From NCBI GenBank assembly GCA_048173955.1, contig DBEYOB010000039.1, forward strand, positions 1 to 16,730: a stretch of DNA of 16,730 nt, written 5' to 3'. The stretch comes from CAZUFB01 sp048173955 (GTDB lineage: Bacteria > Actinomycetota > Coriobacteriia > Coriobacteriales > UMGS124). Made by a program: the position numbers and the translations under genes. Below are positions 1 to 6,741 of this stretch, piece by piece; positions within the stretch are counted from its first letter, which is position 1, and every line of letters starts with the position of its first letter. A model generated the notes under the pieces. That model searched no databases. It worked only from the letters and a program-made list of their open reading frames with translations, and was not told the origin of the DNA.

Positions 1-366
1 GAGGACATCATCGCGTTCCTCGAGGCCGCCCGCGCCCCGGCGGCGCGCGCCGCGGTTGAGGGCGCGCGCGCCGTCAAGTCGGCCCGCAACGACGCGAACC
101 GCCTGGTCAACGCGGACTTTGCCAACCAGCGCAAGGCGAGCGAGGCGGCGTCGAGCCAGACGGAGCTCATCGACGCGGTCGACGCCGAGATCGGCTTCGA
201 GCGCCTCCCCCCGGCGCTGCGCGACTTCTGCGAGCTGAGGCGCGCGCACCCCGAGCTGTCGCTGCGCGAGCTCGGCGAGGCCGCCTCGCCGCCGCTGTCG
301 AAATCCGCCGTTTACCACCGCGTGCGCCGTCTGGGGGAGCTGCTCGCCGAGGCGCGTGCAAAATGA
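1..366 (+). CDS. whiA: WhiA, C-terminal part (5' end outside window)
   Basis: This is the last 121 codons of the DNA-binding protein WhiA, read in frame 1 from the first base to a TGA stop at 364-366. The fragment shows the C-terminal helix-turn-helix domain of the family. It has the NDANRLVNADFANQRKA segment (known family pattern NR-x-VN-x2-x-AN), then FERLPPALRDFCELRRAHPE and a final SLRELGEAASPPLSKSAVYHR helix-turn-helix core. WhiA is a sporulation or cell-division regulator in actinobacteria and is conserved in most Gram-positives. The gene ends 90 bases before gap on the same strand, the order seen in many actinobacteria. The N-terminal LAGLIDADG-like domain is outside the window. Identification is by motif recognition and is firm. 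Confidence 0.93.
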   Translation, partial: EDIIAFLEAARAPAARAAVEGARAVKSARNDANRLVNADFANQRKASEAASSQTELIDAVDAEIGFERLPPALRDFCELRRAHPELSLRELGEAASPPLSKSAVYHRVRRLGELLAEARAK

Positions 367-379
367 CGCCGCGTAGCGG

Positions 380-385
380 TAGAAT
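380..385 (+). promoter_or_regulatory. Possible -10 box for gap
   Basis: A TAGAAT hexamer lies 72 bases upstream of the gap start, in the whiA-gap spacer. No good -35 is seen at 16-18 bases upstream; the whiA stop codon region is there. A small hairpin (GGCCC 393-397 / GGGCC 403-407) follows. gap often has its own promoter in this gene order, but the call rests on one hexamer. Confidence 0.25.
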
Positions 386-456
386 CGGAGGAGGCCCACC
401 GGGGGCCGCGAACGTTCCCTGCATCTGGCATGCGCCACGATAAGGAGGAGACACGA

Positions 457-1476
457 ATGACGGTCAAGATCGGCATCAACGGGTTCGGCCGCATCGGCCG
501 CGTCGCCTTGCGCGCCGCTTTGGACGACCCTGAGGTCGAGGTCGTCGCGGTGAACGACCTGGGCAAGACCGAGTGCATGGTCCAGCTTCTGCGCCGCGAC
601 TCCGTCCACGGCAAGCTCGCCCACGACGTCGCGGTCGACGGGATGGATCTGATCATAGACGGCGAGCGGCGCATCAAGGGCCTCTCCGCGCGCGATCCCA
701 AGGGCATTCCCGACCTGCCCTGGGGCGAGCTGGGGGTCGACGTCGTGCTCGAGTGCACGGGCAAGTTCCGCTCCGCTCCCGAGCTGCGCAAGCACATCGA
801 ATGCGGCGCGAAGAAGGTCATCCTCTCCGCCCCCGCGAAGGGCGAGATCGACGGCACGTTCGTGGTGGGCGTGAACGACGACTCCTACGACCCGGCGACC
901 ATGGACGTCGTGAGCAACGCGTCGTGCACGACCAACTGCCTCGCCCCGGTCGCCAAGGTGCTCGTCGACGCCTTCGGCATCGAGCGCGGCATGATGACGA
1001 CCGTGCACGCCTACACGTCCGACCAGCGCCTGCTCGACAACTCGCACAAAGACTTGCGCCGCGCCCGCGCCGGCGCCTGCTCCATCGTCCCCACCACCAC
1101 CGGCGCCGCCAAGGCCCTCGGCCTGGTCATCCCCGCGCTCAAGGGCAAGCTCGACGGCATGTCCGCTCGCGTTCCGACCCCCGACGGCTCGATGGTCGAC
1201 CTGGTGGCCGAGCTGTCGCGCCCCGTCACGGCCGACGAGGTGAACGCCGCCATGAAGGCCGCTGCGGAAGGCCCGCTCAAGGGCATCCTCGCCTATTCCG
1301 AGGAGCCCCTCGTCTCGAGCGACATCGTGGGGGAGAAGGCGTCGAGCATCTTCGACGCCGGATGCACGATGGTGCTCGGCGGCAGCGGCACGCTCGTGAA
1401 GGTGCTCTCCTGGTACGACAACGAGATGGGCTACTCGTGCCGCCTGCTCGACCTCGCGAAGATCGTGGTCGCATAG
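457..1476 (+). CDS. gap: Glyceraldehyde-3-phosphate dehydrogenase, type I
   Basis: This cytoplasmic glycolytic enzyme oxidises glyceraldehyde 3-phosphate to 1,3-bisphosphoglycerate with NAD. The 339-residue product has the usual length. The Rossmann motif KIGINGFGRIGR is at the N-terminus, the NAD-selective acidic residue is in AVNDLGK, and the catalytic loop NASCTTN has Cys157. HAYTSDQ, the HKDLRRARAGACSIVPTTTGAAKA phosphate-binding region and the C-terminal WYDNEMGYSCR signature are all present. I chose ATG 457 over an in-frame ATG at 430 because TAAGGAGGAG (441-450) is an ideal ribosome site for 457 and would be inside the coding region otherwise. It heads the pgk-tpiA-gpmI cluster, separated from pgk by a phosphoesterase gene. 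Confidence 0.97.
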   Translation: MTVKIGINGFGRIGRVALRAALDDPEVEVVAVNDLGKTECMVQLLRRDSVHGKLAHDVAVDGMDLIIDGERRIKGLSARDPKGIPDLPWGELGVDVVLECTGKFRSAPELRKHIECGAKKVILSAPAKGEIDGTFVVGVNDDSYDPATMDVVSNASCTTNCLAPVAKVLVDAFGIERGMMTTVHAYTSDQRLLDNSHKDLRRARAGACSIVPTTTGAAKALGLVIPALKGKLDGMSARVPTPDGSMVDLVAELSRPVTADEVNAAMKAAAEGPLKGILAYSEEPLVSSDIVGEKASSIFDAGCTMVLGGSGTLVKVLSWYDNEMGYSCRLLDLAKIVVA

Positions 1477-1522
1477 CGCGTCCGCGGCCGCTTCGCGCAA
1501 CCGTTCGACCGAGGGACCGCCG

Positions 1523-2350
1523 ATGTTGTATGTGACAGGAGACGTGCACGGCTATTTCGGCCGCATCGTGCGGTTCTGCGAAAGCCTCGACGCCCCCACG
1601 CGCGACGACGTCCTCGTCGTGCTGGGGGACGTCGGGGCGAATTTTTGGTGCGACGAGTCCGACACCAGGATGCGCGCTGCCCTGGGATCCCTGCCGCTGA
1701 CGGTGCTCTGTGTGCACGGGAACCACGAGGCGCGCCCTGACGCCGGGCTCGGCTACCGCGAGCGCGCATGGCGCGGGGGGACGGTGTGGGCGGACGACGC
1801 CCACCCGGGGCTGCTGTTCGCCCGCGACGGGTCGGTGTTCGACCTGGACGGCAGGTCGTGCCTGGTCGCGGGCGGGGCGTACTCGGTCGACAAGCGCTTC
1901 CGCCTCGCGGACGGTCGCCGATGGTTCGACGACGAGCAGCCGGGGGCCGCCGAGCGGGCCGCGGTCGAGGCCGCGTGCGCGGGCAGGGGGTGGAAGGTCG
2001 ACTACGTCTTCTCCCACACCGCGCCCCTGCGCTTCCGCCCGACCGAGGCGTTCATGGCCTCGATCAGCCAGAGCGAGGTCGACACGGCGACCGAGGAGTG
2101 GCTCGAGCGCCTGGAGCTCAGGCTCGACTACGGCTGCTGGCTCTGCGGGCACTTCCACATCGACAAGGAGGTGAACCCCCGCATGCGCGTCCTGTTCAAG
2201 CAGGTGCTCGCGCTTCCCGCGGGGGACGTCGTGTACGATGCGGAGGCGGACGCCGCCCGTGCCGAGCGCACGGGCTACCGGCTGCCGGTCGGTGTGGAGC
2301 TGCCCGCCGCACGGCGGGCGCCGCGCCGCCTTGCGCGTTCGGTGGGGTAG
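1523..2350 (+). CDS. Calcineurin-like metallophosphoesterase
   Basis: This 275-residue protein has the full metal-binding motif set of the calcineurin-like phosphoesterase fold: GDVHG (Asp7, His9), GDVGANFW (residues about 35-42), GNHE (66-69), SHTAP (His165) and GHFH (His210, His212). No signal peptide or membrane segment is visible, so it is probably cytoplasmic. The substrate cannot be read from the sequence; relatives act on phosphoproteins, nucleotides or nucleic acids. A GAGGGA ribosome site (1511-1516) supports ATG 1523. The gene sits 46 bases after gap and 86 bases before pgk on the same strand, so it is probably co-transcribed with glycolysis genes although the family is not a pathway enzyme. 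The C-terminus after residue about 245 is Ala/Arg-rich and probably unstructured. Confidence 0.85.
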   Translation: MLYVTGDVHGYFGRIVRFCESLDAPTRDDVLVVLGDVGANFWCDESDTRMRAALGSLPLTVLCVHGNHEARPDAGLGYRERAWRGGTVWADDAHPGLLFARDGSVFDLDGRSCLVAGGAYSVDKRFRLADGRRWFDDEQPGAAERAAVEAACAGRGWKVDYVFSHTAPLRFRPTEAFMASISQSEVDTATEEWLERLELRLDYGCWLCGHFHIDKEVNPRMRVLFKQVLALPAGDVVYDAEADAARAERTGYRLPVGVELPAARRAPRRLARSVG

Positions 2351-2354
2351 ACTG

Positions 2355-2407
2355 GGGCGGGCCGCTTCGGGCCGCCCGGACTGCGGACCGCGCGCCTGCG
2401 GGCGCGC
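2355..2407 (+). other. Two hairpins between phosphoesterase gene and pgk
   Basis: GGGCGG (2355-2360) can pair with CCGCCC (2372-2377), with a further CC/GG pair inside. GCGCGCC (2390-2396) can pair with GGCGCGC (2401-2407) across a 4-base loop. Neither is followed by a T-run, so neither is a standard intrinsic terminator. They may mark an RNA processing or stability boundary before pgk, or may be a by-product of high GC. Confidence 0.4.
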
Positions 2408-2436
2408 CGGCCGACGAACAACGAGTGAGGAGTGCC

Positions 2437-3633
2437 ATGTCTCGTAAAAGAAGCGTCGCGGACGCACAGGTGGGCGGCAAGCGCGTGCTCGTCCGCGTGG
2501 ACTTCAACGTTCCCGTCGCGGACGGCGCCGTCGCCGACGACACGCGCATACGCGCCGCCCTTCCGACGATCGAGCTTTTGACCGGGCGCGGGGCCCGCGT
2601 CGTGCTCATGAGCCACCTCGGCCGCCCCGCGGGGACCGGCTTCGAGGAGGCCTATTCGATGAGGCCGGTCGCCGACCGCCTGGGCGAGCTGCTGGGTAGG
2701 CCCGTCTCCTATGTGGACGACGTGTGCGGCGAGCGCGCGCTCGCCGCGTCGCAGGCCCTCGCCGACGGGGAGGTCCTGCTCGTCGAGAACCTGCGCTTCG
2801 ACAAGCGGGAGAAGAAGAACGACCCGGCGTTCGCCGCCGAGCTCGCCCGTCTGGGCGAGGTCTACGTCAACGACGCGTTCGGCGCCGCGCACCGCGCGCA
2901 CGCCTCGGTCGTCGGCGTCCCCCAGATCCTGCCGGCCTTCGCCGGCCTGCTCCTGGCGAAGGAGGTCCAGACCATCACCGGCATGATCGAGAGCCCCGAG
3001 CGCCCCTTCGTCGCCGTGCTGGGCGGCTCGAAGGTCTCCGACAAGATCGGTGTCATCGACCGCCTGTCCGAGCTCGTCGACGTGCTCCTGATCGGCGGCG
3101 GCATGTGCTTCACGTTCATGCGCGCCCAGGGCAAGGCCATCGGCGCGTCGCTCGTCGAGGACGAGTGGGTCGGCCGCGCCGCGGAGATGCTCGAGAAGGC
3201 CGAGGCGCGCGGGTGCCGCATCGTCCTGCCGTGCGACTACGTCGTCGCGGACCGCTTCGCCGCCGACGCGCAGAGCCGCGTCGTCGAGGCGGATGCAATC
3301 CCCGAGGGGTGGATGGGACTCGACATCGGCCCGGCGACCGTTGCCGCCTATGCGGGCGAGCTCGCCCGCGCCAAGACCGTGTTCTGGAACGGCCCGATGG
3401 GCGTCTTCGAGATGGACGCCTTCGCCGCGGGGACGCGCGGGGTGGGGGAGGCCATCGCCGCGAACGGCGGGTGCACGAGCATCGTGGGCGGCGGCGACTC
3501 CGCCGCGGCCGTCAAGAAGTTCGGCCTCGAGGACGGCGTGACGTTCATTTCGACCGGCGGCGGCGCGTCCATGGAGCTCGTCGAGGGCGTCGCGCTGCCG
3601 GGTGTGGAGGCGATTCCCGATGCCCTTGACTAG
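2437..3633 (+). CDS. pgk: Phosphoglycerate kinase
   Basis: The enzyme transfers the acyl phosphate of 1,3-bisphosphoglycerate to ADP, giving 3-phosphoglycerate and ATP in the cytoplasm. The 398-residue length is normal. The N-terminal signature VRVDFNVPV, the substrate-binding HLGRP, VENLRFDKREKKNDPAFA and VYVNDAFGAAHRAHAS are seen. The C-terminal domain has LGGSKVSDKI, WNGPMGVFE and the nucleotide-binding VGGGDSAAA (Gly351-Ser355). ATG 2437 is chosen because the conserved region starts about 16 residues later and GTGAGGAG (2425-2432) lies just upstream; the open frame extends much further 5' only because of high GC. Its last 14 bases overlap tpiA, implying coupled translation. Confidence 0.97.
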   Translation: MSRKRSVADAQVGGKRVLVRVDFNVPVADGAVADDTRIRAALPTIELLTGRGARVVLMSHLGRPAGTGFEEAYSMRPVADRLGELLGRPVSYVDDVCGERALAASQALADGEVLLVENLRFDKREKKNDPAFAAELARLGEVYVNDAFGAAHRAHASVVGVPQILPAFAGLLLAKEVQTITGMIESPERPFVAVLGGSKVSDKIGVIDRLSELVDVLLIGGGMCFTFMRAQGKAIGASLVEDEWVGRAAEMLEKAEARGCRIVLPCDYVVADRFAADAQSRVVEADAIPEGWMGLDIGPATVAAYAGELARAKTVFWNGPMGVFEMDAFAAGTRGVGEAIAANGGCTSIVGGGDSAAAVKKFGLEDGVTFISTGGGASMELVEGVALPGVEAIPDALD

Positions 3634-4456
3634 AGACGCGTCCGCCCCGGCCGCGGGCGGGGAGGCCTGCCCCGCCGTGCCGGCGGCCCGCATCCCGCTG
3701 GTGGCGGGGAACTGGAAGATGAACGGGACGTACGCTGACGCGGTGAAGCTCGCCCAGCAGGTCGTCGACCGGCTCGAGCGCTCCTGGCGCGGGCGCGTCG
3801 ACGTCGTCATGTGCCCGCCGTTCACCGCCCTGCGCGGCGTGAGCAACGTCATCGCGTTCGACCGCTCCTTCGCCCAGGTGGGGGCGCAGGACTGCCACAC
3901 CGCCGACGCAGGCGCCTTCACCGGCGAGATCTCTCCCGCTATGCTCTCCGACCTCGACTGCTCCTGGTGCATCGTGGGCCACTCGGAGCGACGCACCCTG
4001 TTCGGCGAGACCGACGCCGACGTCGCGGCCAAGTGCACCGCCCTGGCGCGCCACGGCATATCGCCCATCGTGTGCGTCGGCGAGCCGGCCGAGGTCTACG
4101 ACGCGGGGGACACGGTCGCCTACGTCGCCGGGCAGGTGCGCGCCTCCCTCGAGGGGGCGACGCTGACCGGCGTCGACCTCGCGGTCGCCTACGAGCCCGT
4201 CTGGGCGATCGGCAGCGGGCGCGTCCCGTCGCCCGAGCACGTCCAGACGGTCGCCGCGGCCGTGCGCGCGGCTATCGCGCAGGTGCGCTGCGACAAGCGC
4301 GCCGCGAGCGCGCGCATCCTCTACGGCGGCTCGGTCAAGCCGGGCAACGCCGCCGCGTTCGCGTCGTGCCCCGACGTGGACGGGGTGCTGGTCGGTGGGG
4401 ACTCGCTTAACGCCGAGGCGTTCGTCGACATCGTCGGGAGGGTCCTCGATGCGTAA
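3620..4456 (+). CDS. tpiA: Triose-phosphate isomerase
   Basis: It interconverts dihydroxyacetone phosphate and glyceraldehyde 3-phosphate. The catalytic set is complete: GNWKMN (Lys), IVGHSERR (His), AYEPVWAIGSG (Glu and flexible loop 6) and YGGSVKPGNA. The phosphate-binding motif near the C-terminus reads VGGDSL (Asp261), where the family usually has GGASL. ATG 3620 has GGAGG at 3606-3610 and overlaps the end of pgk by 14 bases. It gives 278 residues, with a 27-residue Ala/Pro-rich N-terminal extension before PLVAGNWKMN. An alternative GTG at 3677, with GGGGAGG at 3659-3665, would give the standard 259 residues, so the start is uncertain. The gene also overlaps gpmI by 8 bases. Confidence 0.95.
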   Translation: MPLTRDASAPAAGGEACPAVPAARIPLVAGNWKMNGTYADAVKLAQQVVDRLERSWRGRVDVVMCPPFTALRGVSNVIAFDRSFAQVGAQDCHTADAGAFTGEISPAMLSDLDCSWCIVGHSERRTLFGETDADVAAKCTALARHGISPIVCVGEPAEVYDAGDTVAYVAGQVRASLEGATLTGVDLAVAYEPVWAIGSGRVPSPEHVQTVAAAVRAAIAQVRCDKRAASARILYGGSVKPGNAAAFASCPDVDGVLVGGDSLNAEAFVDIVGRVLDA

Positions 4457-6011
4457 CCTCCCGGCGCTGCTCGTCATCATGGACGGCCTCGGGTGGTCGG
4501 AGCCTGGCGAGGCGAACGCGGTCGCGGCCGCCTCGACCCCGCGCCTCGACGCCCTGCTCGCCCGCTACCCCCACACCACGCTGGGGGCGTCCGGCCCCGA
4601 CGTGGGCCTTCCCGAGGGGCAGATGGGCAACTCCGAGGTCGGCCACCTCAACATCGGCGCCGGCCGGGTCGTCATGCAGGAGCTTATGCGCATCGACCGC
4701 TCGATCGAGACCGGCGCGTTCTTCGACAACCCCGTCCTCGCCGCCGCCCTGGGCGCCGTCGCCCGCAGCAAGGCGACGCTGCACCTGATGGGGCTTGCCT
4801 CCGACGGGGGCGTGCACTCGTCCCTCGCGCACTGCATGGCGCTGCTGCGCATGGCGGCGGAATGCGGCGTCCGGCGCGTGCGCGTCCACGCCTTCCTCGA
4901 CGGCCGCGACGTGGAGCCCGGGACGGGCGTCGGCTTCGTGCGCGAGCTCTCCGCGGCGTGCGCCAACGCCTCGGAGCTCAACGGGGAGTTCGACGCGCGC
5001 GTGGCGAGCGTGTCGGGCCGCTACTACGCGATGGACCGCGACAACCGCTGGGACCGGGTGAAGCGCGCCTGGGACGCCATCGTGCTGGGGAGGGGGACGG
5101 CGGTCCAGTCCCCGGTCCAGGGCGTGCTGGCGAGCTACGAAGCCGGCGTCACCGACGAGTTCGTCGTCCCGTTCGCCTGCGAGCAGGACGGCGGCGTGTC
5201 CGACGGCGACACCGTCGTCTTCTTCAACTTCCGCCCCGACCGTGCCCGCGAGCTGACCCGTGCCTTCGTCGACCCGGCGTTCGACGGGTTCGACCGCGGC
5301 AGGTCCCCGCGCGTCTCGTTCGTCTCGATGACCGAGTACGACCCCGCGCTCGACGTCGAGGTCGCCTTCCCCAAGGAGAACCCCGACAACGTCCTCGCGG
5401 ACGTCCTGGCCGCCGCCGGCCTGCGCCAGCTCCACACCGCCGAGACCGAGAAGTACGCGCACGTGACCTTCTTCGTCAACGGCGGTGTGGAGGAGCCCAA
5501 GGAGGGCGAGGAGCGCGTCCTGGTCCCCTCGCCGAAGGTCGCGACCTACGACATGCAGCCCGAGATGAGCGCCCCCGAGGTCGCCGACCGGCTGGTGGGC
5601 GCCATCGAGGCGCGCGAGGCCGACGTCTACATCGTCAACTTCGCCAACCCCGACATGGTGGGGCACACGGGCGTGTTCGACGCGGCGGTGAAGGCCGTCG
5701 AGGCGACCGACGCCGCCGTCGGCAGGGTGGTGGACGCGGTGCGGGCGCAGGGCGGCGTCGCGCTTGTCACGGCCGACCACGGCAACGCCGACTGCATGTT
5801 CACCGTCGATGCGCAGGGGGTGCGCCATCCCATGACGGCGCACACGCTCGCGCGCGTGCCGTTCGTGGTCGTCGCCGACGGCGTCGGCGTGCGCGACGAC
5901 GGTGCGGGGCGGCTGTGCGACGTGGCGCCGACCCTGCTCGACCTTCTGGGCATCGACAAGCCGGCGTGTTGGGATGGTGAGAGTCTTTTGGAGCACGGCG
6001 CGGCGTGCTAG
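4449..6011 (+). CDS. gpmI: 2,3-bisphosphoglycerate-independent phosphoglycerate mutase
   Basis: It interconverts 3- and 2-phosphoglycerate through a phosphoserine enzyme and two metal ions (Mn in known homologues). The 520-residue length is typical. Asp12 in IMDGLGWSE and Ser62 in MGNSEVGHLNIGAGRVV occupy the expected positions for metal ligand and nucleophile. FDARVASVSGRYYAMDRDNR, VVFFNFRPDRARELTRA, TAETEKYAHVTFFVNGG, NFANPDMVGHTG and VTADHGNADCM are the other family signatures. ATG 4449 overlaps the tpiA stop by 8 bases and follows a GGGAGG site, so translation is probably coupled to tpiA. It belongs to the alkaline phosphatase superfamily and is unrelated to the cofactor-dependent GpmA. 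Confidence 0.97.
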   Translation: MRNLPALLVIMDGLGWSEPGEANAVAAASTPRLDALLARYPHTTLGASGPDVGLPEGQMGNSEVGHLNIGAGRVVMQELMRIDRSIETGAFFDNPVLAAALGAVARSKATLHLMGLASDGGVHSSLAHCMALLRMAAECGVRRVRVHAFLDGRDVEPGTGVGFVRELSAACANASELNGEFDARVASVSGRYYAMDRDNRWDRVKRAWDAIVLGRGTAVQSPVQGVLASYEAGVTDEFVVPFACEQDGGVSDGDTVVFFNFRPDRARELTRAFVDPAFDGFDRGRSPRVSFVSMTEYDPALDVEVAFPKENPDNVLADVLAAAGLRQLHTAETEKYAHVTFFVNGGVEEPKEGEERVLVPSPKVATYDMQPEMSAPEVADRLVGAIEAREADVYIVNFANPDMVGHTGVFDAAVKAVEATDAAVGRVVDAVRAQGGVALVTADHGNADCMFTVDAQGVRHPMTAHTLARVPFVVVADGVGVRDDGAGRLCDVAPTLLDLLGIDKPACWDGESLLEHGAAC

Positions 6012-6026
6012 CGGTGTGCTACCATA

Positions 6027-6053
6027 CAGCAGTTTAGGGATTGCTGCCGTTTT
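6027..6053 (+). terminator. Weak hairpin with T-run after gpmI
   Basis: CAGCA (6027-6031) can pair with TGCTG (6042-6046) over a 10-base loop, followed by CCGTTTT. The 5-bp stem is weak, and secG follows closely, so it could act as a partial attenuator at most, or be fortuitous. Confidence 0.22.
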
Positions 6054-6071
6054 AAACGCTAGGAGCTCACG

Positions 6072-6323
6072 TTGACCCCTCTGCTTGTCATCCTCACCAT
6101 CGTCTGGTTCATCTCGGGCATCGGCCTCGTCGCCTTCATCCTCATGCACTCGGGCAAGGGCACCGGCGTCTCCGAGATGATCGCCGGCAGCATGTACTCC
6201 AACATGGGAGGCTCGGGCACGGTCGAGAAGAACCTCGACAGGCTCACCATAATCTGCGCCGTCGTGTTCGTGGTCTGCCTGCTCGTGTTCATGATCATCT
6301 TCCCGCAGGGGTCGATTGGCTAA
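6072..6323 (+). CDS. secG: SecG, preprotein translocase subunit
   Basis: This 83-residue membrane protein is the small non-essential subunit of the SecYEG translocon. Two hydrophobic segments are clear: residues about 3-22 (LLVILTIVWFISGIGLVAFI) and about 57-77 (LTIICAVVFVVCLLVFMIIF). Between them lies the conserved loop MHSGKGTGVSEMIAG with GGSGTVEKNLDRLT. There is no ATG at a sensible position, so a TTG start at 6072 is assigned; AGGAG at 6061-6065 is 6 bases upstream and fits. The position after tpiA/gpmI is the usual place for secG in actinobacteria. It is 60 bases from gpmI, so it is either in the same operon or has an unrecognised promoter of its own. Confidence 0.93.
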   Translation: MTPLLVILTIVWFISGIGLVAFILMHSGKGTGVSEMIAGSMYSNMGGSGTVEKNLDRLTIICAVVFVVCLLVFMIIFPQGSIG

Positions 6324-6340
6324 CGGTCCGTCGCGGGTTC

Positions 6341-6383
6341 GCGCGCTCCGTCCGCCGGCGGTTTGCGGACGGTCCTGGCGCGC
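6341..6383 (+). other. Long two-part stem after secG
   Basis: CGTCCGC (6349-6355) pairs perfectly with GCGGACG (6365-6371), and an outer GCGCGC pair (6341-6346 with 6378-6383) extends the stem after internal bulges. No T-run follows. It lies in the 3' untranslated region of secG, just before the terminator, and may stabilise the transcript end. Confidence 0.4.
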
Positions 6384-6401
6384 TCGACAGCGCAATGCAA
6401 G

Positions 6402-6431
6402 GGGGCATCCTTCGGGGTGCCCCTTTTGTTT
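6402..6431 (+). terminator. Intrinsic terminator of the glycolysis-secG unit
   Basis: GGGGCATCC (6402-6410) pairs with GGGTGCCCC (6415-6423) over a TTCG tetraloop, with one G-T pair, followed by TTTTGTTT. This is a textbook rho-independent terminator, 78 bases after the secG stop. Confidence 0.9.
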
Positions 6432-6600
6432 CCGAATCGTTGCAGGATGCGCAGAATGCCCGGTTGAAGCTGCCTCGATGCTGAAAAGATACTTGAAGGC
6501 GACGTGTTTGAATGTTTCAAGCATGCTAATCACCGACCAAATCTTGAATTAAGGCCCGCGAAGCTTGCATTCTCCATTACACTAGAGCACTAGCACGTTT
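6432..6600 (+). promoter_or_regulatory. AT-richer putative promoter/operator region of the opp operon
   Basis: This stretch is clearly richer in A/T than its surroundings and contains no convincing gene. One candidate promoter is TTGAAG (6464-6469), 18 bases, then GATACT (6488-6493). Another is TTGCAT (6565-6570), 17 bases, then CACTAG (6588-6593). A TACACT -10-like hexamer is at 6578-6583. TTGAA occurs at 6464, 6493, 6508 and 6544, and the inverted TTCAA at 6516, forming CTTGAA (6492-6497) / TTCAAG (6516-6521). These could be binding sites of a transcription factor. Which promoter is used cannot be decided by eye. Confidence 0.4.
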
Positions 6601-6665
6601 CTGTTTCTATGCAGGTCGCATGAGATGTGCGGCAATACATGGGAACAGAAGCGCGTTGGCCCGCA

Positions 6666-6719
6666 GGCGCCCGGCGCCTTGCGCGTCCACCGTGACCCGA
6701 CGGTGCGCACGGCACCGTC
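6666..6719 (+). promoter_or_regulatory. oppA leader with alternative hairpins
   Basis: Three segments compete. CACCGT (6688-6693) can pair with ACGGTG (6700-6705), 6 bp. GACGGTGC (6699-6706) can instead pair with GCACCGTC (6712-6719), 8 bp with a 5-base loop. The two cannot form together. A separate GGCGC/GCGCC hairpin (6666-6670 / 674-78 of the same block, i.e. 6674-6678) precedes them. The second structure ends 8 bases before the oppA ribosome site (6727-6734). The layout resembles a regulatory leader, but no known riboswitch class is recognised. Confidence 0.35.
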
Positions 6720-6741
6720 CAACCATGAAGGGAGTAATGCC

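Noticed and set aside
430..456. Upstream in-frame ATG for gap at 430
   Set aside because: It would place the strong TAAGGAGGAG ribosome site inside the coding region and add nine residues before the conserved Rossmann start.
2275..4068. Very long open frames on the - strand across pgk/tpiA, gpmI, the opp genes and the phosphatase
   Set aside because: They are antisense shadows of strongly recognised genes in GC-rich DNA, with Arg/His/Val/Asp-rich products and no domain motifs.
6316..6552. Small open frame after secG (78 residues)
   Set aside because: It runs through the intrinsic terminator at 6402-6431, has no ribosome site and shows no recognisable motif.
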